Below, in pieces: positions 1 to 6,306 of a stretch of 7,170 nucleotides of DNA (its first letter is position 1; every line of letters begins with the position of its first letter). Made by a program: the position numbers and the translations under genes. The notes beneath the pieces are model-generated. The model was not told where the DNA came from, did no database searches, and saw only the letters and a program-made list of their open reading frames with translations. Source of the stretch: an uncultured Clostridia bacterium (GTDB lineage: Bacteria; Bacillota; Clostridia; Oscillospirales; CAG-272); contig CANQXN010000087.1 of the NCBI GenBank assembly GCA_947627815.1, positions 1 through 7,170 of the forward strand, given 5' to 3'.

Positions 1-81
1 TGTGATATTCCTCAGCCGGTTTTTTAATTCCGGCCACATTTCCTGGTAATAAAGATGAAGATGAACCAATACGCGTGTCAT
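1..81 (-). CDS. Start of an RgpF-like polysaccharide biosynthesis protein (partial, runs off the left edge)
   Basis: Only the first 27 codons are inside the window. The protein begins MTRVLVHLHLYYQEMW and continues with a charged helix-like stretch. The VHLHLYY..MW pattern resembles the N-terminus of rhamnan synthesis F (RgpF-type) proteins, which act in building rhamnose-rich or other surface polysaccharides; this is a family-level inference from a short piece. The start is well supported: an AGGAG ribosome binding site lies at 91-95, nine bases before the ATG at 81-79. The ATG overlaps the TGA of the upstream frame as ATGA, so the two are probably translationally coupled and belong to one surface-glycan operon. 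It could instead be another glycan-cluster protein with a similar N-terminus. Confidence 0.6.
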   Translation of the reverse strand, partial: MTRVLVHLHLYYQEMWPELKNRLRNIT

Positions 82-689
82 TTGACTTTTCTCCTGACTT
101 TGAAGGAAAAGCCAAAAATCGTGTATATACGGAATATGCCGTCGGTGCGTTTCATAAACAAACGCTGACGAAAAGACAGAAAAGCCGTTTGACAACAGCT
201 TTTTATTCTGTCGGCATATATCGGATCTAAACCAACAATCTGACGGTTGTATTTGTTGGCGGAATATCTGGAAAACCAAGACCGGTTAAATTGACGGATT
301 GCTTTGTCAGGGATTTTATTTATATCCTTTTGATCAAAAGCAAATCCATTGTTTTTAAAAAATTCAGCGACATGATCGGTTATACCAATCAATAACGGAC
401 TGAATTCGTGCCCAACCGGTAAATAGTTCTGAGAAGCAGAAACGCTGTACCAATCCAGCCCGACGGCCTGATTAATCAAAATCTGTTCATAAACAATTAC
501 TTCAGAGCGTTCTAAAACAATATTCTTCGTGTTTTTATTTGCGAATAAAGACAGATGCGTTGCCGTTCCCATAACCGAAGCGATTTCTTTTGCCCCTTTG
601 ATATAGGCGAATATTTTTATTTTATCTGCTTCATTTTTTGTGAAAATCAGCGAGGTCAATTCAGCTTTCAAGGTCGGTGCGTTCGGCAA
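78..689 (-). CDS. Probable N-terminally truncated glycosyltransferase (GT61/DUF563-like C-terminal part)
   Basis: An open frame of 203 codons from a TTG at 689 that lies inside the 3' end of murE (29-base overlap, different frame). No good ribosome binding site precedes that TTG; a TTG at 659 and an ATG at 572 are other possible starts. The stretch around residues 30-60 (AKEIASVMGTATHLSLFA, then NIVLER) resembles the C-terminal half of bacterial GT61/DUF563 capsule glycosyltransferases, where a GT..hN.lF motif is followed by a conserved R and a QxxIN segment; here YEQILINQA follows. The N-terminal half expected for the family is absent, because murE sits where it should be. The sequence is visibly AT-richer than murE. 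The stop overlaps the next gene's start as ATGA. I read it as a remnant or truncated gene of a surface-polysaccharide operon; activity is doubtful. The family assignment is pattern-based and moderate at best. Confidence 0.55.
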   Translation of the reverse strand: MPNAPTLKAELTSLIFTKNEADKIKIFAYIKGAKEIASVMGTATHLSLFANKNTKNIVLERSEVIVYEQILINQAVGLDWYSVSASQNYLPVGHEFSPLLIGITDHVAEFFKNNGFAFDQKDINKIPDKAIRQFNRSWFSRYSANKYNRQIVGLDPIYADRIKSCCQTAFLSFRQRLFMKRTDGIFRIYTIFGFSFKVRRKVK

Positions 690-2118
690 GACAGGCTCGA
701 ATGATATCTTTTTCGGAAAAGGGATGTTTTCCGGACGCGTCTATTTCATAGTTTTCGTGTCCCTTCCCTGCGGCTAAAATCACATCGCCCAAACGGGCAG
801 ACGCTACGGCGTATGCCAAGGCGTCCCGCCGATCCGGGATCACGACATAAGGCGCCGCCGTAGGCAGACGGCGAATCCCGGAGACAATATCATTCAGAAT
901 GCCGGAAGGATCTTCTGTTCTGGCATTATCACCGGTCACGATCACCTCGTCAGCCATAGTGGCGGCAATTTCGCCCATGACTGGGCGCTTTGTTTTGTCT
1001 CTGTCTCCGCCGCAGCCGAAGAGTACGCGTAAGCGGCCGGGCGCGGCCGTTGTTTTTTCCTTCTGCTGTGCCGCTTTCAAAACGCCAAGCGCGCGTGCCA
1101 ATGCGTCCGGCGTATGCGCATAATCGATAAAAATCGAAAACGCGCCGTGATACACACATTCCATTCTGCCAGGCGCGCCATAAAATGAGGCAATCGCTTC
1201 TGTCACAACAGGCACCGGCATGCCGTCCACAATAGCGGCAGATGCCGCGGCTAGGGTGTTGCTGATATTAAAATCCCCCGGCAAGGGACTTTCAATAGAA
1301 AAAACCGTATTATCTTTTTTGACGCGATAGGAAATGCCGGTAAGATCATTTTTCATGATCTCGCAAACGCGAAAATCGCTTTCCGCATGTAACCCGTATC
1401 CATAGGCGCGGCACGGGCAATGATGTGCCGCATAGTAGCTGTGGGCATCATCAAAATTAAAGATTCCAACCTGCGATTGTTCAAAAAGCCTGGCCTTAGC
1501 GGCGGCATATGCTTCCATCGTTTTGTGAAAATCAAGATGATCCGGCGTGAGATTGGTATAAATCCCATAGGCAAATTGGATTTCCGAAACACGGTTCAGC
1601 GCAAGAGCATGAGAAGACACTTCCATAAAAAGCACCTGGCTGCCGTCAGCTACCATGTCATGCATGATCTCATACAACTGTTCCGGGCGCGCCGTCGTGT
1701 TTTCTCCCGCAACTGCCTTGTGCTGCCAGAAACTTCCCAATGTCCCGCTGACCGCCGTTTGGAAACCGGCCCGACGATAGATTCGCTCCAATAGATTGAC
1801 AATGCTGGTTTTTCCGTTTGTCCCTGTTACCCCGAAGATTTTCATTTTCTTCTGCGGATAATCAAACCATGCGGAATATATTTTCGCCGCGGCCAGCCGG
1901 GTATCTTCCACCAATATTTCGTTTTCCAGCCCCAAAGAATGCCGACACACGACAGCAACGGCGCCTTTGTTCACCGCCTCGACGGCATAGGCATGACCGT
2001 CATAGTGATCGCCTTCCAGACAAATAAAGAGATCGCCTTTCTTTAACATCCTGCTGTCAACCGAAATACCGGTAACCTCTACATCCTTTTTAACAGCAAT
2101 CAGTTTCGAAAGTTTCAC
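661..2118 (-). CDS. murE: UDP-N-acetylmuramoyl-tripeptide synthetase (MurE, probably meso-diaminopimelate adding)
   Basis: Cytoplasmic ATP-dependent Mur ligase that adds the third stem-peptide residue to UDP-MurNAc-L-Ala-D-Glu. At 485 residues it is full length for the family. Visible in order: the N-terminal uridine-binding domain with SVDSR (19-23); the P-loop GVTGTNGKTS (96-105); the TTARPE substrate segment (141-146); MEVSSHAL (165-172); the likely carbamylated lysine K208 in AAKARLF; the HTPDAL segment (335-340); GDRDKTKRP (371-379); the amino-acid specificity loop GDNARTEDP (396-404); and GKGHENYE (451-458). The arginine of the DNPR-type loop is kept, which favours diaminopimelate over lysine, although the proline is replaced by alanine. 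The start is GTG at 2118, with a strong GGGGAGGAG ribosome binding site six bases upstream of it. It lies 36 bases after the penicillin-binding protein gene and is probably cotranscribed with it. The usual next gene, murF, is missing. Confidence 0.96.
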   Translation of the reverse strand: MKLSKLIAVKKDVEVTGISVDSRMLKKGDLFICLEGDHYDGHAYAVEAVNKGAVAVVCRHSLGLENEILVEDTRLAAAKIYSAWFDYPQKKMKIFGVTGTNGKTSIVNLLERIYRRAGFQTAVSGTLGSFWQHKAVAGENTTARPEQLYEIMHDMVADGSQVLFMEVSSHALALNRVSEIQFAYGIYTNLTPDHLDFHKTMEAYAAAKARLFEQSQVGIFNFDDAHSYYAAHHCPCRAYGYGLHAESDFRVCEIMKNDLTGISYRVKKDNTVFSIESPLPGDFNISNTLAAASAAIVDGMPVPVVTEAIASFYGAPGRMECVYHGAFSIFIDYAHTPDALARALGVLKAAQQKEKTTAAPGRLRVLFGCGGDRDKTKRPVMGEIAATMADEVIVTGDNARTEDPSGILNDIVSGIRRLPTAAPYVVIPDRRDALAYAVASARLGDVILAAGKGHENYEIDASGKHPFSEKDIIRACLAERTDLES

Positions 2119-2154
2119 GCCGCTCCTCCCCGTTATTTCTTATACATCGTCGGG

Positions 2155-4533
2155 TCAGTTATCCGGCTCAACACCGTCGGGAAGTTCGATATCGTCGGGG
2201 TCGGTATAGAGACAACGAATCGTCACTACCGTACCGTATTTGACTTCTATGTTCTTTTCAATACTTTGAGAAACCACGACAGCGCCGGTTCCCACCTGAT
2301 AATTGGAGGCACCGGAAATTAAAACATTCAATCCTTTCGCCTGTAGCGCCTTGATTGCTTCGGCGGCTGCCATCCCCATTACATCCGGTACGATCGTTGT
2401 ACGGGTCGAAGGGGAAATATTTTCGGTATAGAGAATTACTCGCCCATCGCTTTTTGTCAACTGGGCGCCGGCGGCAGGCATCTGCGCCGTAACTTTATCA
2501 CCGTTACCAACGACATCACACGACAGTCCCAATTGGCGAATAGCAAGAAGCGCTTCATCTACATTATTGCCGACATAATTTTTTACCGAGACAAGCGCGC
2601 GCTTCATCTCTTCTTCAGTATAATTGCGTTCCACACCGATATACGGCAGGGCTTCCGCCAAGAAATTGGCAATAAAGGGAGCCGCGACCGTGCTACCGTA
2701 TACGGCGCCAACTGGCTCATCCACAATGATTAACGCTGCGATCTGAGGCGCATCGGAAGGCGCGATAGCCACCGTTGAACCGATGCGAAGATCTTTTTGC
2801 CCGGTAAGCGGATTGACTTTGTCTCTTTTTTCCGAAGTACCAGTTTTTGCCGCAATTTTATAACCGGCCACATACGCATTTTTGGCGCCGCCGTCTCCCG
2901 AAACGCCCTTTTCCAATACATCAAGTATTTCCCGACATACCTCTTCAGAAATCACCTGGCGTTTGGTTTCGGTTTCATAAGACACCACAACATTGCCGTT
3001 AGCGTCTGTCAGCGCATTGACCATGTGGGGTGTGATCAGATGCCCGCCGTTGGCAATAGCCGCGATAGCGGTAATGTGCTGGATCATGGTGGTCTTGAAG
3101 GTCTGGCCAAATGAATAGCAAGCCAAACTCACGATACCGAATGCATTTTTGGAGGAGTAAATACCGGACGCCTCGCCCGGCAGATCGATGCCGGTCTTTT
3201 CCATGTACCCAAGAAATTGAAAATACTCGTAAAATTTTTCCTGCCCGATCTTCAACGCTACCTGCATTAAGGTCGGGTTGCAGGATTGCTGGAGCATTGT
3301 AGCAAAATCATGTGTACCGTGACCGGTCTTTTTATGGCAGCTGATCCGAGTACCTGCCACCACATAGTAGCCAGGGCAACTGTAGGTATCGGCAAATGTT
3401 GTCACCTGTTCTTCCAATGCCATAGCGGTAGTAAGAATCTTAAAAGTGGAGCCGGGTTCGTATGTCTCGCTTACCACCTTGTTATTCCAACTGTTATAAA
3501 TCAATTCATACCGATAATTGTTTGTTATGGCCGCATACTCTTTATCATATTCTTCCGTACCGGCTATCAACCCTTTTGCCGCCAGCGCTTTTTCAACCTC
3601 TCCGCCGGCAAGATAGGCATCATATTTTGCCTGTGCTTCAGCGGTAAGCACATAAGGGCTATTGAGATCGACCGTTGGATACTGACCCATCGCAAGAATT
3701 TCGCCGGTATTGACATCGATCACAACACCCGCCACTTTGTTGCGCGCGTCCGCGTTGACATAGGCGTTATAGAGCTGTGCTTCCAGCATACGCTGTAATG
3801 TGGCATCGATGGTCGTGACAAGATTCAATCCGTCTTTTGCCGCCACATAATAATCATAGGTGGAAGGAAGATCTTGACTTTGTCCGTTTTTGGTGGTAAT
3901 ATATTTTCCGTTCGTACCGGAAAGTTCTTTATTATATTGAAGTTCCAATCCAAACAAGCCGGTATCGGTCCCCATAGCGCCGACAACATTCGCCGCAAGC
4001 GACCCGCCCGGATAATAACGCACATTAGAGGCCTGCAAATAGATTTGCGATGAAAAACCGTTTTCATCGATAAAGGCCCGTACTTTATCCGCCGTTTCCT
4101 TATCCACTTTGTTTTTGATCGTCTCGTCTTTCCGGTTCGGTTTTTGCGAACGCTGGTACACATCGTCATAGGATACGCCGAGAATCGAAGAAAGAGCCGT
4201 GGCAATCTGCTTGGCATGATCGTGAGCCTCGTTGTCGTTAGCCTGAATATCCACAGGAGAAATAAATACGCGACATGCCGTAGTATTGCCGGCAAGCACC
4301 GTCATATTGCGGTCATATATCAGGCCGCGCACGGCGTTGACAACCGTTTCCTGCTGGATATTGTTGATCACTTTGCCTTGATAGTATCCATAGGAAATCA
4401 CCTGCATGGAAAACAACTGCGCCACAATAATAGCCACAATCAACAAAAGCACAATAAAAAAGACTTTAATCCGTATGTTCACACTACCGCGGATATCTTC
4501 ATTGTTGGTATAGGAACCTGTATTGTGATCCAT
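2155..4533 (-). CDS. Class B penicillin-binding protein with two PASTA repeats (SpoVD/FtsI type)
   Basis: Membrane-anchored transpeptidase that cross-links septal peptidoglycan with the FtsW-type glycosyltransferase. With the ATG at 4533 it has 792 residues. Visible: a short cytoplasmic tail, one membrane segment at about 23-41, the pedestal start RGLIYDRN (69-76), a dimerisation region, and the transpeptidase domain with STFK (362-365, catalytic serine), SCN (417-419), SFGQ (474-477) and KTGT (563-566). Two PASTA repeats follow (about 648-704 and 714-776, the second opening VPDVMGM), then an acidic tail. The frame also opens at a TTG at 4539, but ATG at 4533 has GGCGGG seven bases upstream and is preferred. 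Roughly 40 extra, charged, helix-prone residues sit before the STFK motif (about 293-343). PASTA repeats in this gene are typical of Bacillota; whether the main role is vegetative division or sporulation cannot be told from sequence. Confidence 0.95.
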   Translation of the reverse strand: MDHNTGSYTNNEDIRGSVNIRIKVFFIVLLLIVAIIVAQLFSMQVISYGYYQGKVINNIQQETVVNAVRGLIYDRNMTVLAGNTTACRVFISPVDIQANDNEAHDHAKQIATALSSILGVSYDDVYQRSQKPNRKDETIKNKVDKETADKVRAFIDENGFSSQIYLQASNVRYYPGGSLAANVVGAMGTDTGLFGLELQYNKELSGTNGKYITTKNGQSQDLPSTYDYYVAAKDGLNLVTTIDATLQRMLEAQLYNAYVNADARNKVAGVVIDVNTGEILAMGQYPTVDLNSPYVLTAEAQAKYDAYLAGGEVEKALAAKGLIAGTEEYDKEYAAITNNYRYELIYNSWNNKVVSETYEPGSTFKILTTAMALEEQVTTFADTYSCPGYYVVAGTRISCHKKTGHGTHDFATMLQQSCNPTLMQVALKIGQEKFYEYFQFLGYMEKTGIDLPGEASGIYSSKNAFGIVSLACYSFGQTFKTTMIQHITAIAAIANGGHLITPHMVNALTDANGNVVVSYETETKRQVISEEVCREILDVLEKGVSGDGGAKNAYVAGYKIAAKTGTSEKRDKVNPLTGQKDLRIGSTVAIAPSDAPQIAALIIVDEPVGAVYGSTVAAPFIANFLAEALPYIGVERNYTEEEMKRALVSVKNYVGNNVDEALLAIRQLGLSCDVVGNGDKVTAQMPAAGAQLTKSDGRVILYTENISPSTRTTIVPDVMGMAAAEAIKALQAKGLNVLISGASNYQVGTGAVVVSQSIEKNIEVKYGTVVTIRCLYTDPDDIELPDGVEPDN

Positions 4534-4549
4534 CGTCAATCCCGCCTTT
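4531..4549 (-). promoter_or_regulatory. Ribosome binding site deciding the start of the PASTA penicillin-binding protein
   Basis: AAAGGCGGG (4549-4541) is followed by seven bases and then ATG (4533-4531). The in-frame TTG at 4539 would sit only one base after GGCGGG, too close, so the ATG is the better start. Confidence 0.6.
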
Positions 4550-4588
4550 CTTATTTGTATAAATCCGCCCCAAAAAATCCGATCACGG

Positions 4589-4618
4589 AAAAATAAAGGA
4601 GAGCGGTTGTTCCCCTCC
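4589..4618 (-). terminator. Terminator-like hairpin between ftsL and the penicillin-binding protein gene
   Basis: On the minus strand GGAGGG (4618-4613) can pair with CTCTCC (4603-4598), including one G-T pair, around a nine-base loop, and is followed at once by TTTATTTTT (4597-4589). This has the layout of a Rho-independent terminator pointing at the downstream penicillin-binding protein gene, which starts 56 bases further on. The stem is short, so it may be a partial terminator or attenuator, or chance. No strong promoter is visible between it and the gene. Confidence 0.4.
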
Positions 4619-4712
4619 CCGCATAATCCGGCATCAGAGCAACCTGCCTATACAGGCTCTACCATTGTATTCACAGAATTTCAAAAAATTGACAAAGCCA
4701 TAAAGAAAGCGT

Positions 4713-4747
4713 GTCTGTCGGTACAATCCGACTGTTTTTTGACAGAC
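4713..4747. repeat. Nested inverted repeats just after ftsL
   Basis: GTCTGTC (4713-4719) and GACAGAC (4741-4747) form a perfect 7-bp inverted repeat starting one base past the ftsL stop. Inside it GTCGG (4717-4721) and CCGAC (4728-4732) form a second stem that shares three bases with the first. On the plus strand the inner stem is followed by TGTTTTTT, so it could act as a weak terminator for antisense transcripts. No plus-strand gene is present to need one. Confidence 0.4.
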
Positions 4748-4748
4748 A

Positions 4749-5132
4749 TCATTCGATCTTATCTTTCTGTTCGCTTTCTTCGTTATCCTGTCCTTTCAGC
4801 ATACCCAATTCTTCTGTCGCATACTGTTCAAAGACAACATTATCATTCTTTTTGTCGAGAAGAGAGCGATATTCCCGGTTTTGTTTTTCCAGGGTGCGTA
4901 TCTCACTTTTCAGAGCGGACAGCTGAATGGTACTTTCATTCAATGTAACCCCGGCTTGGATCATAAGCATCAAAAGCAGCGTAATGACTATCAATGCCAT
5001 GATAACCGCCCATGCCGATTTCTTTTTTTCGCTTCCGCTTTTCTCTTCTGTGTCAACAGAAGAGAAAAGCGGAAGCCCGGACACAGACATATCTGTTTCC
5101 ATGACTTCCGGTTTTTTCTCTGTATCTAACAT
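4749..5132 (-). CDS. ftsL: Cell division protein FtsL
   Basis: Small bitopic divisome protein that works with FtsB/DivIC and FtsQ/DivIB to activate septal peptidoglycan synthesis. The chosen product has 127 residues: a charged cytoplasmic tail (1-39), one membrane segment (about 40-61, AWAVIMALIVI...), then an extracytoplasmic coiled coil (about 66-95) rich in L, E, K and R, followed by the YATEELGM motif (104-111) seen in FtsL/DivIC-like proteins and an acidic end. Sequence identity in this family is low, so the call rests on topology plus position between rsmH and the penicillin-binding protein. The frame also opens at an ATG at 5168, but that lacks a ribosome binding site, whereas ATG 5132 has AGGGG seven bases upstream. 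The tail-coding region contains a perfect 21-bp inverted repeat. Confidence 0.9.
   Translation of the reverse strand: MLDTEKKPEVMETDMSVSGLPLFSSVDTEEKSGSEKKKSAWAVIMALIVITLLLMLMIQAGVTLNESTIQLSALKSEIRTLEKQNREYRSLLDKKNDNVVFEQYATEELGMLKGQDNEESEQKDKIE
5031..5076. repeat. Perfect 21-bp inverted repeat with a 4-base loop inside ftsL
   Basis: The arms are 5031-5051 (starts GCTTCCGCTTTT) and 5056-5076 (ends AAAAGCGGAAGC), with loop GTCA at 5052-5055. All 21 positions pair; the next outward pair (5030/5077) is C against C. It covers codons 19-34 of ftsL, encoding GLPLFSSVDTEEKSGS in the cytoplasmic tail. It is not a terminator on the minus strand, because an A-rich run (GAAAAAAAG) follows rather than T residues. 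In mRNA it would form a very stable hairpin about 57 bases after the start codon. Confidence 0.95.
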
Positions 5133-5139
5133 GTTAATT

Positions 5140-5158
5140 CCCCTGCCGCAAGATGCGG
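5140..5158 (-). promoter_or_regulatory. ftsL ribosome binding site with an adjacent small hairpin
   Basis: AGGGG (5144-5140) lies seven bases before ATG 5132 and decides the ftsL start. Directly upstream CCGCA (5158-5154) and TGCGG (5150-5146) form a perfect 5-bp stem with a three-base loop, ending one base before the ribosome binding site. The stem does not cover the site itself but could affect ribosome access by stacking or context. Confidence 0.6.
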
Positions 5159-5175
5159 TTTGTAGCATGACGGAA

Positions 5176-6114
5176 TCAGATCTTTTCGATGATCCTCAAT
5201 TTAGCGCTTCTGGATCGTGGATTTTCCCGCAATTCTTCATTACTTGGAAGAATTGGCTTTTTAGAAATAAGTTTGATGACCGGCTTTTTGCCGCATACAC
5301 ATACGGGAAAGCTCGGCGGACAGGTACAGCCGGCGGAAAGAGAGGAAAATGTCTGTTTGACAATCCGATCCTCCAGCGAATGAAAGGTAATAACACACAG
5401 GCGGCCTTTGGGCGCCAGAAGTCCTGTCAGAGCGCGAAGGGTCGGTTCAATGGCGTCCAGTTCCCCGTTGACCTCAATTCTGATCGCCTGAAAGGTACGC
5501 TTGGCGGGATGATGCCCGCCAGCCTGCGCTTTCAACGGAATCGACTGTTTCACAATCTCAACCAGCTCTGCTGTCGTTGCAATCGGTCCCTTTTCGCGCG
5601 CTTGCATGATTCTGCGTGCAATCTGCGGGGCAAATCTTTCTTCGCCATAATCCCGAAGGATCCGAATCAAAGAAGTTTCGTCGTAACCGTTTACGACATC
5701 GTATGCGGTCAGTTTGTCATTTTGATCCATCCGCATATCCAGCGGCGCATTCTGCTGATATGAAAACCCGCGTTCCGCGGTGTCAAGTTGGTAAGATGAA
5801 ACGCCCAGATCTATAACGGCACCGTTGATATACGGAAGACTCAACGACACGGCAATGGATTGGGCGAAAGAAAAATTCGAATGAACAAAGGTCACTTTGT
5901 CGATATACTCATGAAGGCGCTCTCGAGCGGCGGCGATGGCCGTTTCATCCCGGTCAATAGCGATTAAGCGACCACTCTGACCCAGGCGGCGTGCAATTTC
6001 AAGACTGTGTCCCCCGCCGCCGGCGGTACAATCAAAATAAATACCGTCATCTTGAATATTCAGGCCATCGATCGTCTCTTTAAGCATCACAGAATAATGT
6101 GAAAAAATCGCCAT
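5176..6114 (-). CDS. rsmH: 16S rRNA (cytosine(1402)-N(4))-methyltransferase RsmH
   Basis: Cytoplasmic S-adenosylmethionine-dependent enzyme that methylates N4 of C1402 in the ribosomal P site; also called MraW. The 312-residue length matches the family. Visible: the N-terminal HYSVMLKETIDGL (6-18), the SAM-binding loop DCTAGGGGHS (28-37), AIDRDETAI, the VIDLGVSSYQLD motif followed by RGFSY, the AKRTFQAIRIEVNGEL segment, VITFHSLEDRIVK, a C-terminal cysteine-rich stretch CTCPPSFPVCVCG, and the family ending NPRSRSAKLRIIEK. The ATG at 6114 has a GAGG ribosome binding site seven bases upstream. A 43-base gap separates it from ftsL, and a 192-base gap holding hairpins separates it from mraZ; such a long gap is unusual between these two genes. 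Nothing key is missing. Confidence 0.97.
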   Translation of the reverse strand: MAIFSHYSVMLKETIDGLNIQDDGIYFDCTAGGGGHSLEIARRLGQSGRLIAIDRDETAIAAARERLHEYIDKVTFVHSNFSFAQSIAVSLSLPYINGAVIDLGVSSYQLDTAERGFSYQQNAPLDMRMDQNDKLTAYDVVNGYDETSLIRILRDYGEERFAPQIARRIMQAREKGPIATTAELVEIVKQSIPLKAQAGGHHPAKRTFQAIRIEVNGELDAIEPTLRALTGLLAPKGRLCVITFHSLEDRIVKQTFSSLSAGCTCPPSFPVCVCGKKPVIKLISKKPILPSNEELRENPRSRSAKLRIIEKI

Positions 6115-6171
6115 CGATCTGCCTCATTCTCTATCCGAGCCGGAAAATCGTTTTTCGCGACTCGTTGTTAT

Positions 6172-6193
6172 GGCCGAATCTTACGCATCGGCC
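6172..6193. repeat. Hairpin upstream of rsmH
   Basis: GGCCGA (6172-6177) and TCGGCC (6188-6193) form a perfect 6-bp inverted repeat with a ten-base loop in the mraZ-rsmH gap. No T-run follows on either strand, so it is not a standard terminator. It shares the octamer CCGAATCT (6174-6181) with the larger hairpin nearby (6212-6219). Confidence 0.6.
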
Positions 6194-6209
6194 TTATTAG
6201 AAGATTTCA

Positions 6210-6267
6210 GCCCGAATCTATTGCCGTACCGTTGACGCAATTTCAACGACCCGGCAATAGATTGGGC
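6210..6267. repeat. Long hairpin in the mraZ-rsmH gap
   Basis: The left arm is GCCC (6210-6213), an unpaired G (6214), then AATCTATTGCCG (6215-6226). The right arm is CGGCAATAGATT (6252-6263) then GGGC (6264-6267). That gives 16 base pairs with one bulge. An inner CGTTG (6230-6234)/CAACG (6244-6248) stem with a nine-base loop lies beyond a 3x3 internal loop. There is no T-run on either side, so it is not a canonical terminator. It sits in the presumed mraZ-rsmH transcript and could be an RNA-processing or stability element, or a dispersed palindromic repeat. Confidence 0.85.
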
Positions 6268-6306
6268 ATTGATAAATAATCAAAAAGAAATCAGAAGCCC
6301 GGAACC

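Noticed and set aside
3286..3798. 170-codon plus-strand open frame
   Set aside because: Antisense shadow of the penicillin-binding protein transpeptidase domain; cysteine- and histidine-rich nonsense-like composition and no motif.
4664..4695. Minus-strand promoter TTGTCA ... TACAAT before the penicillin-binding protein gene
   Set aside because: The spacing is 20 bases, too long for a sigma-A promoter, and no extended -10 element compensates.
5133..5168. Upstream ATG (5168) as the ftsL start
   Set aside because: No ribosome binding site precedes it, while ATG 5132 has AGGGG at seven bases; the extra 12 residues have no family support.
4927..5763. 278-codon plus-strand open frame across ftsL and rsmH
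   Set aside because: It lies antisense to two well-recognised genes, shows no family resemblance, and part of its apparent sense comes from the ftsL palindrome reading similarly on both strands.
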